Source of the DNA: Platerodrilus igneus
Lineage: Eukaryota > Arthropoda > Insecta > Coleoptera > Lycidae
Reading direction: 5' to 3'
Length of the DNA: 64,000 nt
Assembly: GCA_036346225.1 (NCBI GenBank)
Contig: JARFIW010001090.1
Span: 1,302,001-1,366,000 of the forward strand
The stretch's first letter is position 1. Each line of letters opens with the position of its first letter. The notes beneath the pieces are model-generated. The model was not told the origin of the DNA, made no database searches, and saw only the letters and a list, made by a program, of their open reading frames with translations. Below, in pieces: positions 1 to 11,655 of this stretch. Position numbers and translations under genes: made by a program.

Positions 1-622
1 TAATTTAACGTATAATTCTGAAAATCTTTGGTATAAGTGCTCGGTGTTGAAATAGAAATAAAATCGTTTTTTTCTCGGGGGTGTTTTCTTTTAGAATCTT
101 AATTATTTGCTCCTCGTTGTCATCTTTGGTTATTTGAATTTGGTATATCTTTTTGTTATCTACTTTTGTATATTTTACGGGATTGGAGTTATTCAAAACT
201 TCGGTAATTATAAATTGATTCGGTTTCATATCGATTGCTTTCTTTAAAATTTTAATCGCGGTTTTAGGTTCTTCGTTTTGTGTCGAATGTATCGTGTCGA
301 TTTCGTCTGGATCTTCCCTTATTTCTGTTTCATGTACGTTTCCTACAATGCATTTTGTTTCTAATGCATTGAGTTGTATTCTACTTAAAGCGTCTGCGTT
401 GTTGTTATAAATTCCCTTTTTATATATAATTTCGTAATCGTATTCTTCTAGCCTAATTCGCCATCGTTGTAATTTTGAATTTGGTTCTTTAAGTTTGCAT
501 AGCCATACTAATAGTCTATGATCGGTGTATATGTAAAATTTTCTTCCGTATAAGTAAAGTCTAAAATATTTTGTTGCCCAAATTATGGCTAATAATTCTT
601 TTTCTATGGTGCTATATTTCTG
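1..622 (-). pseudogene. pol: Ty3/gypsy RNase H end and RNase H-integrase linker (partial)
   Basis: Reading leftward from 622 in the same frame as the RT, the translation shows the RNase H hallmarks: a KELLAIIWA helix, a TDH motif (around 515) and an ADALSR motif (around 380-400) that closes gypsy RNase H. The open frame continues to 5 as a basic linker before integrase. It is separated from the upstream pol frame only by an in-frame TAA at 623-625. The protein would remove template RNA during cDNA synthesis. It is truncated by the window edge. Confidence 0.75.
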
Positions 623-2060
623 TTAAGTTTCATCTAGGGTTCTGGATGCGTAGCTGATGGGTTTATCGCTTCCTACTTTTCTTTGGCTCAATACTGTGCC
701 TAATGCTACGTTCGATGCGTCTGTCGTTAGTATAAATGGTTTTGAAAAGTCTGGGTATTCTAATACGGGATGATTCGTTAATATATTTTTAATCTTCTCT
801 ACGGCTTTAATGAATTCCGGGGTGTGTTCAATTTTATTTCCCTTTTTTAAACAATTTGTCAGGGGCTTGGTTATCTGAGCGTAACCTTTAATGAATTTGC
901 GGTAGTAACCACTAAGTCTTAGAAATCCTTTAATTTCTTTGGTTGTCTTTGGTAAGGAGTAATTTAAAAGTGCATTTGTTTTATCGTGATTTGGCATTAC
1001 TCCTTGGGGTGTTATTACATGTCCTAAAAATGATACTTCCTTTTGTAAAAATTCACTTTTGTCTAATTGTACTTTGAAATGTGCTTGTTTTAGTCTTTCA
1101 AATACTTCTTTCAGTTTTTCTATGTGTTCTACCAATGATGTGAAATAAACTATGATGTCGTCTAGTTACACAAGGCATTTTTCATTGTGTATTCCTCGTA
1201 ATATATTGTCCTTGACTCTCTGAAAAGTAGTGGGTGCGTTCTTTAATCCAAATGGCATTCGTTCGTATTCATAATGTCCTCTAGGTGAGCTGAAGGCTGT
1301 TTTTGATATATCCCTTTCTTCCATTTCTACCTGATGGTATCCTAATGCTAGGTGTAATGTTGAAAAATATTGGCATTTGCCTAATTTGTCTAAAATGTCG
1401 GTTATATTTGGTAGTGGATATTTGTCATCTACCGTTTTTTCATTTAACTTTCTGTAGTCTATTATCATTCTGTACTTTCTCTTTCCGGTTGCGTCTAACT
1501 TCTTAGGTACTATTAACACGGGGCTGCTCCATGGTGAGTTGGAGTGCTGGATTATGTCTTGTTCTAATAAGTCTGCTACTTGTCTGTCAGCTTCTTCTTG
1601 GCTCGCATGAGGTAGTCTATATGCTTTTGTAAAGATTGGGTTGTCTGTTAGTTCGATATTATGTTTTACTGTGTTGGTAAATGTTAGGTGTATTCCTTCA
1701 CAGTGGAATATGTCGCGGTATTCAAAACATAAGTTTTTAATTGCTCCTTGCTCTTCTTGATTGATGTCGGTATTAAAGCGGATGTTACTTAAATTTTCTC
1801 TTAACATTTTGTCATGTTCTATTGGGTTGTAATCGTTTTTTGAATTTTCATCTATTTCCATTTCGTTAAAATTTAATTCCTCTACGTCAATTGGGTCTGT
1901 TAATGATACTTCTACGGGATAGTCGTTTGAATTTAATATCGTTGTAGTGGCATAATTATCTTTTATTTGGACTAAGGCAGTTGGGGTTTCTACTCCTTGT
2001 TGAAATGTTAAATAATTTATTATTCCTACTTTAATGTTAAAATTTACTGGGATTTTTATT
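623..2060 (-). pseudogene. pol: Ty3/gypsy reverse transcriptase, disrupted
   Basis: The segment 1169-1861 contains the RT fingers and palm: SPWSSPVLIVPKK, YRMIIDYRKLN, DKYPLPNI, and the FGLKNAPTTFQ box. The segment 626-1165 carries LDDIIVY, the GHVIT/PNHDK connection, KGFLRLSGYYRKFI, and the start of RNase H (TTDASNVALG). Both lie in one frame. Two lesions fall on catalytic motifs. The tyrosine codon of the YLDD box is a TAA stop (1166-1168). The first catalytic aspartate (usual LDL) is a histidine, giving FSTLHLALGY near 1350. Another TAA is at 623-625. This is an inactive relic of an RNA-dependent DNA polymerase. Confidence 0.85.
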
Positions 2061-2077
2061 TTTCTTTCCGTTCGGGG

Positions 2078-2470
2078 TTATATAGTGTATTTTTGTTCGA
2101 TTTGAGTGTTTTGAAATTTAATGGGGATCTTTCCGTATTTTGTCCTTAAATAACGGTTCTTTATGTCAATGTTGGCTCCTAATTTTCTTAGAAGCTCCAT
2201 TCCGATTAGCCCGCCATATTTGTCGCAGAATTCGAAAATACAAAATTTATGTTTCATTTTTACATTAAATGTTATCGGTAAGGGTATATTAGCTATGAAT
2301 TGGTGTAGTGTTGTTTGATGGGCTGTTTTAATTTTAAATGGTTCTCTTTCTACATAATCTAAATAATGTTTCTTCACAGTTCTGGGGCTAATTAATGTTT
2401 TCGAAGATCCGATATTGATTAATAGTTTAAATTCGGCGTGGGGTATTTTTATGTATGGTAGTACTACGTG
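2078..2470 (-). pseudogene. pol: Ty3/gypsy aspartic protease region
   Basis: The frame 2078-2377, plus the in-frame stretch up to about 2470, gives a small beta-rich protein with the retropepsin layout: a hydrophobic strand leading to INIGSS (about 2420), then later GLIGMELLRKLGANID, matching the usual GMDLL-type helix. The active-site triad in this family is D-T/S-G. Here an N stands in the aspartate position, so catalysis would be lost if the alignment is right. It lies directly downstream of gag and upstream of RT, as expected. The C-terminal end is uncertain. Confidence 0.6.
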
Positions 2471-2488
2471 ATTTGTTATTTAAGTTTA

Positions 2489-3751
2489 TTAATTTTGGTC
2501 GTTTATGAATCGGTCTATCTGAAAATTTGAGCACGAGTTTTCTTCATCGTCCTCCTCGTAAGTTTTGTATTGTTCGTCGTGTTCATAAGTTTCTGCATGG
2601 TTTGATTCATCGTTCGTACTGAGCTGAATGTAATTATTCTGGTCATTGTCAAATTTTTCTACTTCTTGGTGAAATAGTTTTTCCGATGTAAAATTGCGTT
2701 TCTGATGAGGGTTTGGTCGGATATGTGTTATTTTTGTATTTTGCCTGGTGTTACGAGATGAGGTATCTATTGGCGTTGGTTTATAATAATTATTAGGGTT
2801 GTTATTATTATTCATTGGTGTATTTCTTCTGGGGTTTGCACTGACTGCTGGTCTTTGTTGGTTTATGTTTTGATTGAATCTTGTTTGGAATGCAGGTTTC
2901 GTAAAATTTGGGTTAAAGGTTGGTTTTGAAAAAGTTTATGTTGGTTATTATAATTTGGATTGTCGAAATTTGGGTTATTAATTCGCGGTTGATTCGCGGT
3001 TTGTGCGTTGAAGGGTGTGAATTTTTGTTGAAGGATTGTTTGTCTCGCGGCTTGTATAGTTTTTATCGCTGAATAACTTTTATTTGCGTTGGGGTTGTAT
3101 AGTCTGTTCCGGTAATACATTACATTTTCTTCTTCTATTACTAGATTCATGGCTTCTTGTAGGTTTTGGGGACGTTGGCATCTGATCTTATCTGATAGTC
3201 GTTCTGGTAAAGCGTTTATATATGTGTCCAGTGCCATTTCGTCATACATTTTCGTTTTTAAATGTCGAATAATTTAATCGGGTTCTTCGATTTTTAATTT
3301 CGTTAGGATTAGACTTTTCACGTCTTGGCATTTCATTCCGAATTGATATGGGGAGGTTTATCAGGTCTCGTACCAGGCATTTTGTGTTACGTTGGTCGCC
3401 AAAATATGCGATCAGTATTCATTTAAAGTCTTGCCATTCATCTAGATCGTCTCTACTGGCAATTAAAGTTAGTGTCCTTCCGGCCAGTTTGCTTATTATC
3501 AGGCGTAAAGGTAATAAATTTCTTTCGTTACCTCCGGGTTTGAAGAAGGTTTTCAAACACATTTCACATGCTCCAATAAAATTCCCAAGATGAGCTTGCT
3601 CACCGTTAAAAATTTGAATTGTTTTCAGGTAAAGTTTCATATCTCCACTCATTTTGGTTAAGAGCTGATTTCGCTTTTGAGTAGTTTCAAATTGTGTAAA
3701 ATTGAAATTTAATTCGCTATTTGTATCGTTACTTTTGGTTGGATTTGTCAA
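2489..3751 (-). pseudogene. gag: Ty3/gypsy gag, broken into three frames
   Basis: Three consecutive minus-strand open pieces (3419-3751, 2863-3249, 2489-2815) read like gag of 17.6/297-type elements. The N-terminal piece starts with ATG at 3751 and contains a capsid-like helix-rich stretch. The middle piece has the ALPERLSDKIRCQRPQNLQEAMNL-type capsid C-terminal region. The last is an N/Q/P-rich then acidic tail. There is no CCHC zinc knuckle, which is normal for this group. The pieces are separated by in-frame stops or frameshifts, so no full Gag is encoded. Confidence 0.7.
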
Positions 3752-5591
3752 TTTTCAGTACGAAGTATGTTGAGTTATTTAAAGAATTGTAATTGCTATT
3801 ATTTGTACTTAGTTACACGGTGCGGTAATGCATTTGTGGAATTTATACTCGGTAATGTTGGTTTAATTGTTGTAGCTCGAATTAGTTTGTTTTTACCTTG
3901 CGGGCGTTAATTTGCCATGAATTCTACTTGAGTTTTGTTTCCTGAAAGATTCTGATGTGGATAAATAATTTCTCGCGGTACTTACTTCACTTTGTATGTT
4001 TTGCGTCAGTTATGGCTTTGTCTTCGTTTAGTTCTGCTGATTTTATCAGTTCTATTGTAATTATATCTTTTCCGTGGGTGTTAATTGAATTGCATAAACT
4101 TATAACCCGTCTGTCTTGTCACTTTGAATTCTAAACATATCTTGCAGATTTTCAGTTAATTACTTTGTTACACTTTATGTTTGTAATTTAATCACAAAGT
4201 TTAATGTCTACTTGAAGATGTAGTTTAGTCTATTGACACTTTAATTGCGTAAGTGCTGTATAATATGCGATTATACTTATTGGAGTTATTAATACTTTTC
4301 TGAAAGGTGTTATTAAATAATTCGCTTCTTCACTTCGTTGATTACTGGCATAAATGTTGCGTCTGATGGTTATTCTTAGATATCTCCGTATTAAGAGTAT
4401 TCAGTTATGCTGCACGTCTTTGTAATTGTAGCGCTCAGTAATGTAGGTTTAAAGTTTGCAATACGGGTTTTTATATGGGTTAATTATAGCTTTTATGATG
4501 AGCGTTTACCTTTATTCAGTATTGTACTGTAATAAATAGCTGTTCAGTAATGCAATTTATTTATAGGTTGCGATGATGAGTAGTTTTCATTCAATGTTGG
4601 TTGTAATTTTATGCGCTTTATTCTACTTCGTGATGGATTAATTATTTATAGATCGTAATGCAAAATACGTTTCTTTAATTTATAGAAAAGGTTCTGAAAG
4701 TTATTTCTTTAAATAGTCGTTTCTCTAATGAAGTTTTTAAGTCTGGAATAAATCTTTTCCGTTTTGTTTTGATGAATAATGATTCGTTCAACGGTCTAAT
4801 CTTATGTGAGGATTGCGTTATAAATTTGCACGCTGGTTTTTAATTACAATGGTTTAGGTGGCTTGCAGAGTACTTTGCTGTAATTTATAAAGGTATGATA
4901 GAGGTCAATGTTTTAAATAATTTTTTCTGTAATTGCTTGTTTATAAGAATTACGTTTAGCTTTTGGTGTTAGATGATGGAGTTAATTTGCGTTCTGCTTT
5001 TAGTTTGCTGGATTAAACCGTTGCGTTTTTGTATCGCGCCAGTTAATTTCGTATAATTATTGATGTTTCGGTTACGTTTGATATTAATGGATGTGCGACA
5101 GTTATTTGTGGTTATTTTTCGGTTTGTTTTAATAATTGTAAAAAAACTCTACAAATTAAGTCTCTTTTGCTTTAAAAAATCACTTTAAAATTCAAGTCTC
5201 ATAAAATAAATTTTCTCAAGATAAATTCTCGTTTGAAAATAATTTCTCTTCGTAAACTATTTTCAGAAATATTGGCATAAAATAAAATTCTGTACATAAA
5301 ATAATAATCATATAATAAAATAATAAATTTTTCTCTTATACTAGCTTATATCAATTATAGTTTGTAAAATCAATTTGGTTTTAAGGAAATGAACTTACAT
5401 TAATTTCTTCATCTGTTTCTTTTGTCGGCTCGATCGATTTTGTATCTCCTCCACGTTTGTTTGTTTTGCTGAATTCGGTCGATGCTTGTACTTCCTCCAA
5501 CCTTGTTTGGGTTCTGTCAAAATTGCAAATTGAAATTCTTGGTCACCAATTTTCCGATTTTTGGATTCTTAGTGCCCTTTTGACATCCGTA
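3752..5591 (-). other. Untranslated leader of the first gypsy element
   Basis: AT-rich DNA between the primer-binding site and the gag ATG. I see no ORF or domain in any frame. It is long for a gypsy leader, so it may hide a decayed insertion or represent a large 5' untranslated region. Confidence 0.5.
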
Positions 5592-5602
5592 CGACTGCGC
5601 CA
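5592..5602 (-). other. Primer-binding site
   Basis: On the minus strand, TGGCGCAGTCG abuts the inner end of the LTR. It overlaps its last T, as in gypsy-group elements. It starts with the obligatory TGG that pairs with a tRNA CCA end. The tRNA is probably tRNA-Ser by analogy with 17.6/297, which is inference. Confidence 0.65.
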
Positions 5603-6145
5603 GTTAAGGTTTGGCACTTTGGAGCGATGTTTTTAAAAAACGTTTCCAAAACTTAACAAATTTATTTATCTTAAACAGAAATTAATGTGAAATTTTGACA
5701 AACTGTTCTTTATTTTAAACCAAAAGAATTAATTAATTGTACTAATATTAGGGCGAGTAGCCTAGGTAAATAACAATGCAAAAGCTCTAATACTCAGACT
5801 GACTGCCGGGCCTTGAGCTCCAGGGCTTTTTATAATAATCCTACCCCCTCACATGGCTGTGAGAACTTGCAGCTCTCATGTCTGCTTTACTCTTAATTCT
5901 ACACTTTGTTACATTGTTTCAATCTTATTTCTAGGTAATTGCGAAACCGTCTGTGACCTGCCACCTGCAGTATCACTGTCGTCTCGAATACAAAATTGCA
6001 TATCCGTTCTCATGAACTGTTTATAACCTGTCTGGTTTATCCTTGTATTAAATTGTTGCAATTGACTTATGATTTATTTAACAATTTCTAATAATTCCTA
6101 TTAGATTTTCAAATTCGACAATAAACAAATTTTCAAAAATTAACT
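5602..6145 (-). repeat. 5' long terminal repeat of the first gypsy element
   Basis: Bounded by a 6-bp inverted repeat, AGTTAA at 5602-5607 and TTAACT at 6140-6145, giving 544 bp. On the minus strand it contains a TATA box, an initiator and an AATAAA in the correct order. The partner LTR is outside the window, so the boundaries rest on the inverted termini and the PBS only. Confidence 0.6.
5797..5834 (-). promoter_or_regulatory. LTR core promoter: TATA box plus arthropod initiator
   Basis: Minus-strand TATAAAAA at 5834-5827 is followed about 34 nt later by TCAGTC (5802-5797), matching the arthropod initiator TCAGTY. This would start the element RNA leftward. An AATAAA polyadenylation signal lies downstream at 5714-5709 (minus). 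Confidence 0.55.
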
Positions 6146-8440
6146 AATTCAAAAAAAATTATCCTTACCCGTTTTCCTCTCTTCCTCGTTTGAACGGCCT
6201 TCTTCAACTGCTTCCGGCTAGCTCATTTGGATCTCCTCTTGGGTATCTAGATTCACTCGCATATTCTTAATCGTACACACACACCAGCAATAAAACCTCA
6301 AATACAACCAACATACAAGCTTTTATTTATTACTATTTACAAATGAAATGCAATAATGTCCATGTTCCATTGATCACGTTACACTTCAGAAAACCTTATT
6401 TTATAATGTTCAGTATTTTATTTTAGAATCATCAAACACATAAATTGTACCCGGAGTAAATGGGCCTTGAATCATACCTTCTCTAAAATTCCTTCTTTAT
6501 AATTTATTTATTTATTTTACTCTAACTAAAATCTGGGGTAGGGTGAGCTCAGAATAACCCAGCTAATTATGCATTTGCATACTTTTAAAACAAATAACAA
6601 AGCAAAGCCATGTACTCTTCACAAAAATTTCACGTTCTGATGGAACATTTAAAAGCTTTATAGACACCTTCAACTTTCTAGTTAAATACCATAATAAAGT
6701 TATTTACACGTATTAAGTTTAATACGTAACAACTACACACTACCTTGAAATTTCACTCTCATACGGTCTCCCAATATTCACAGTTTATAAAGTCACAATT
6801 CAAATCGTTACCTGGAAATTTATAGTAGATCTCTGCTTTGTGGATGATGCCATGTATTTCTCCTATCTGTTCTGCAGGTCGTTTCTAGCTGTTACTAGAA
6901 AAACTCCATCTAAATTGAACTGCTAACGCAGCCTCCCCGGTGTAACCAAATTCCAAATTCCATTTAAAATTATTTCTTCATTAATTAGATGCTTCAAACC
7001 ACGTTACTTAATGTCCCGACACGAGTTGATTATAATTATAGATGATATCTCTATTAAAATGTAATTTCGGCACACTTAACCGCGTATTTAAGTAAGAGAC
7101 TACCACCATGCAATATAATTTAACTGATTTAGTAATACTTACAGCTCGTGATACTTAGATACGTTGTTTGGAGCGATCGAAAACTTAAGGGGCCTCACGT
7201 TCTGTAGAAGCATTTATACACTCCGATTGTAACCTCTCCATACCTGCTTAACGCGAAATCCCCTGTTAACACCACACATTCTCGCAATTTTGCACTCAAC
7301 TCCATTTTCAACTCCGCGAATTTCAATACCTTGTTATAAAATTTCTAGAATATCACGCTATCCTCGTGCTTGTTTCAAATCAAACTAACATATCGACCAA
7401 TCGTAGACCTCGTGACGCTTCACAAATCCCTCCTATCCTATTAGTGTCTCTTACTTATGCGTTTTCTCTGTCCCTTTCTACCCTGGTCTGAGTGGTACAA
7501 AATCGATATTCTTGACTATCTGCTGTCTAAACACACGTGGACTTGCGAACGTGACTTTAAATAACCCCTGTTTAGTATTTCATGCTAAAACATTCAACCG
7601 TTTCCAATATACATAGAATCTGCATGTTTATCTACTCAAATTTATTAGAACTTGACATTTAAAAGTCTGCAGGTGTTCAATCGTAACGAATGTTTTAAAT
7701 ACAATTCTCCGAGCTTCGTTTCATGGTATTTCAACCCTCCTGATATATTCGTTTGTTAGCAACGTGTTTCACCTTGGGTTTTTACAGGCTTTTATGCTTA
7801 TTATATATCAATAATTGTTCAATTAACTCCAATTAAATTAATAAATGCATGGCATTGACTTCTACCATTTAATTCTTTGCAAAGCTATTAAATTTTTAAT
7901 TATTATTTGTACAATTTGATTAATACCCGTTACTTAAAAATAAATTAATTAATATAAATTTCGCACGTAATTTCTGTTTGTTCCTTTATACAGGGTGTTT
8001 TGAAATTGCTTCGTTTATTTTTATTTTTAACCCTTTAAAACCACTATATAATATATATAGGTAAATTGGGGCATACATAACTCACGTTTCAAAAGATCCA
8101 GTTAACTTGTATAGACGTATTGTTGTCTAATAACTATAAGTTTTGTACGCCCGTCTTTGTGTTAAAGTTGAGAGGCGCGAATCGATCGCTTTTTGGGATT
8201 TGCGTCTGAGGGTTTCGGAGTTGGGGACGCGGGCAGGTGGTGGTTACGTGGAGAATTTTTGCATGCGTAGGATAGGCCGGTTTTTATGGCGGAAAACCGA
8301 TAACATGCGGAGAAATAAGGATTTTCCGGGAAAAGATTAATTTGAAGCGACGTATTCGTTAACGTGTTAAAAAAGCTTGGATCCCTCAAAAAATTCCGAT
8401 CTAAAAACCGAACAAGCCGTGCAACGGGGTCGGCAACTGT
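6146..8440. other. Intergenic DNA, no gene seen
   Basis: AT-rich sequence to the right of the gypsy LTR. I find no coding frame, RNA gene or tandem repeat. CAGGGTGTTTTGAAAT near 7991 resembles the ends of some insect DNA transposons but has no visible partner. Confidence 0.4.
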
Positions 8441-8447
8441 TTCGTTA

Positions 8448-8620
8448 GCATTGGTACGAGAGAGAGAAAAGATCGAGTTGGTTTCTAAAATTCGTATTCG
8501 GGCGTTAAACAATTTCTGATATATGCCAAACAACGCTATTCGTATTCTAAAACCTGAATAATTAACCATTTGCGAGCTACCACTGCAGTTTTTTCTTAAA
8601 ACACTTATTAAAAATTGTAT
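8448..8620 (+). repeat. Dispersed AT-rich repeat, copy 1
   Basis: Shares an ordered set of blocks with 9548-9740: CGAGAGAGA, GTTGGTTTC(T/C)AAAATTC, a TATTCGTATTCTAA-like block, and TTTCTTAAAACA(C/T)TTATT. Orientation is the same. A longer minus-strand open frame (8162-8569) overlaps it but resembles nothing I know. Confidence 0.55.
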
Positions 8621-8989
8621 AATTTATTCGAGAAACGTCAAAATCAGGTACCGATCATCCCCGGGAAAATTCGAGCGTGTACCTTCAAAATCTATGGTAA
8701 CACATTTCCTTTCAAATTTCTTTAATTTTCCATTACAATTCATCTAATATGATTTGGGAGTACCGTTATTTGCTTTAAATTATAGAAAAACATCGCTTTT
8801 TTATATACGCCGGCTATTTATTTCAAAAATAATTAATTTTTCAATTTGGCGTTTCTTCACGATGGCATCCGAGCATTTTCAATAGAGCGTGATTAGCACA
8901 CAAATCGGTGTATTCCGTTTTTAGGCGCAACAAATGCAAGTATACTACAAACCGATTTCCAAAAAGGTGGCACCTCCATAGCGCGATGC

Positions 8990-9033
8990 TAGCATGGCTG
9001 GCTACCAAGCGTAAGTTTAACGGTTCAATTCCC
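8990..9033 (+). other. Degenerate tRNA-like segment (A/B box)
   Basis: TAGCATGGCTGG at 8990-9001 resembles a pol III A box and GGTTCAATTCCC at 9022-9033 a B box (consensus GGTTCGANTCC). The A-B spacing is shorter than in a normal tRNA and no acceptor stem is evident. At best it is a tRNA pseudogene or SINE head. Confidence 0.3.
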
Positions 9034-9243
9034 AGTTCAATTTACTTTTTTTAATCTTTTCGTCGACTTTAAAAACAACCATCGGCATTTATTTTATTTA
9101 TTAGTATGCATAAAAAGTATCATACATTTTTCATACGCTTTACAACGGTCTATAATGTCTATAATTTATAAATTCTAAGTTCAATTTACTCTAAAACTGT
9201 ACTCTTACTTTCCTGGAATTGTCAAATTTATTGGAACAAATTA

Positions 9244-9740
9244 CCTTATGCATTGCATAACCTACGAACAATTGCAACTAAAATCACGAAGCACGTTCAC
9301 CGACAGCAACAACATGTCGGTTGCCATTAGTGCGAGAAAGATGTATGATCCAATTACTTTTCAAAATTACAAACCATCAGCATTTCTTAATTTTATTAAA
9401 TTTTACAATACGTACTTTGAGAACCATATTGCATGCCAAAACTACTTATACCACTATCCCAATCCTGGAATTCTCCAAAATTGTTGTGACGTGTTGGCTT
9501 ATGAATTAAGTAATATGGTATGAACGTTTTCAACTACAAACACGAAGCGCATACGAGTGCGAGAGAGAAGGGCGATCCAGTTGGTTTCCAAAATTCTTAT
9601 TACGCCTATACAAAATTCCTAATATATATGAATATACGCTATCCGTATCCTAAGACCTGGATTGTTAACTATTTACAAGCTGGTACTATGGTATTTTCTT
9701 AAAACATTTATTGATATTTGTAAAATTAATTCTGGTGACG
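9244..9740 (+). repeat. Diverged tandem pair of the dispersed AT-rich repeat
   Basis: Two units (about 9244-9500 and 9500-9740) share CTTATG, an ACGAA...TTGCAACTA / ACG...TTTCAACTA block, AAATCACGAAGC / AAACACGAAGC, GTGCGAGA(A/G)AG, CCA.TT..TTT.CAAAATT, and a block near CCT(G/A)GA. The second unit also matches copy 1 at 8448-8620. The short open frames here are probably incidental. Confidence 0.5.
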
Positions 9741-10975
9741 TCATTATAACAGCTGAATCTTAGACACACTTACAGACTATATTCAATTAATAGAATTCCA
9801 TCATATTTCTTATTAACCATAGAACATTTGCCATGTATAGAAAGCGGGTGTGATTTAATATCTAATTTAAATAATACCCGCCTTAAACGAATACACATAG
9901 TCCATAACATTAACGTGGTTTTATCGTTATTTATTTAGCCGAGTTATACCATAATTCTGCAGCAAATTAAACATCACACATTACTGTTATTAATCAATAC
10001 CGATGATTCTGCAAAAAATTGTTCACGGAACAATGTAAAAAATCTATAACGTGCGTAGAAATTATCAGTTCGGCTAAAATAATGTCTTCGGTTCAGTTTG
10101 CGCGTATGCATTATACTTTTAAACAATATAGCATTGAATACGGTCCAATGTTTACAATTTGACTTAACGAGCATATCCAATACGTTGTAAAAGCAAGGCA
10201 GCACGGTATAGTTTTGTCAAAGTAACACCGGCAAGGTTATCGACATTTCCTTATGCAATACCAATTATGTGCCACAAACTAAATTTTTAAACATAAAACC
10301 TAAATTCATTAAAATTTACCAACACTAACTAATACAATTTATTGGAGAACTGTTAAACTCATATTACGGCATAGAGGACGCATTTTTCCATTACATCTAT
10401 GGCGGTACAATTACTTGCATTTACTATAGCCGAGGGTTATGTTCCAAAAAAAGGTCCTATTAGCGAACACGTTATTAACAATATGCTCATATGTAGCACT
10501 AACTGCATTCGCAATTATTACATATTGTTCAATTTTGATTGGCTGTATGTATTATAATATTTTTCAACAATGTAATTTCATTGACGGCCATTTGCTACTG
10601 ATACACCAAACGTCGTCCTGACCGAACTATTACATTGAACGATTCTTATACGTTGCCCGCCAATAACACAAACGACAACACATGCTACCTTCGTTTCGTG
10701 CTGAATTGAAAAGGTTGATATATTTAGCGTTTTTATCAACATTACTAATTTCACACTTACTGTAGGCAGGCATATGCAACTGGTATTCTTCACATTGCTA
10801 AAAGAAAAAAACCTTCAGGTCGTGTGTTTGTAAAATACTTTTGAACTTTATTTCGTTTGGAGACATTGCTTGCGGCCTTACTTTTTTACACTGAATGACG
10901 CATGCGGCTGTTCTAAAGTATGACCTTTTTTACAACTTCTACAAATTTAAATTTTTTAATTCTTCTGCTGCGTTC
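9741..10975. other. Intergenic DNA, no feature recognised
   Basis: Unique-looking AT-rich sequence. The few short open frames show no domain, periodicity or splice context that I could support. Confidence 0.4.
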
Positions 10976-10977
10976 AA

Positions 10978-11230
10978 GATTGTTTTAATTTTTTTAAAAT
11001 TGTTTTAAATTGTTTTAAATTGTTTTGAATTGTTTTGAATTGTTTTGAATTGTTTTGAATTGATTTAAATTGTTTTAAATTGTTTTAAAATGATTTACAT
11101 TGATTTCAATTGTTTTCATTTCTTTTCGATTCCTTTCAATTATTTTCAAATGTTTACCGTTGTTTTCAATTGTTTTCAATTGTTTTTGATTGTTTTCAAT
11201 TGCTTTTGATTGTTTTCAATTGTTTATACT
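10978..11230. repeat. 10-bp tandem repeat (TTGTTTTAAA / TTGTTTTCAA type)
   Basis: About 25 units of a 10-bp T-rich motif in strict phase. TTGTTTTAAA and TTGTTTTGAA dominate the left part, and TTGTTTTCAA the right. The 10-bp spacing of T-tracts is close to one helical turn. Units are most alike at 10990-11070 and decay outward. Confidence 0.9.
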
Positions 11231-11234
11231 GATT

Positions 11235-11655
11235 GGAATGGACTCTGCCCATTGTGATTGATTCTACCCTTTGGAATTAACTCTAGCCATTGGAACTGAC
11301 TCTAGCCATTGGAATTGACTCTAGCCATTGGAATTGACTCTAACCATTACAATTTACTCTAACCATTACAATTTACTCTAGCCATTCGAATTTACTCTAG
11401 CTATTGGAATTAACTCTAGCCATTGGAATTAACTCTAGCCATTGGAATTGACTCTACTGACTGCAATTGATTCTGCTGACTGCAATTGATTCTACTGACT
11501 GCAATTGATTCTACTGACTTCAATTGATTCTACTGGCTGCAATTGATTCTGCTCACTGCAGTTTATTCTGCTAACTGCAGTTGATTCTGCTAACTGCAGT
11601 TGATTCTGCTGACTGCAATTGATTCTACCAACTGGAATTACCTCTACTGGCTAGA
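11235..11655. repeat. 19-bp tandem repeat
   Basis: The unit attgactctagccattgga repeats at exactly 19-bp spacing (11281, 11300, 11319 and so on). From about 11455 it passes into a related 19-bp variant, CTGACTGCAATTGATTCTA. There are about 22 units. Both variants keep the ATTGA core. Confidence 0.9.

Larger units (their letters stand above)
1..6145 (-). mobile_element. Ty3/gypsy LTR retrotransposon, 17.6/297-like, 5' part; rest lies beyond the window start
   Basis: On the minus strand the order is LTR, primer-binding site, long leader, gag, protease, reverse transcriptase, RNase H, as in Ty3/gypsy (Metaviridae). Integrase, any env and the other LTR would lie left of position 1. The LTR termini AGTTAA/TTAACT and a TGGCGCAGTCG primer-binding site fit the Drosophila 17.6/297/gypsy group. 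Pol has in-frame stops and changed catalytic residues, so this copy cannot encode a working polymerase. Gag is split into several frames. The approximately 1.8-kb leader between PBS and gag holds no supported ORF. Confidence 0.85.

Noticed and set aside
8162..8569. 135-codon minus-strand frame as a gene
   Set aside because: It overlaps a diverged repeat copy, has no recognisable motif, and a plus-strand frame overlaps it.
8990..9033. Functional tRNA gene
   Set aside because: A- and B-box-like motifs are too close and no acceptor or anticodon stem can be drawn.
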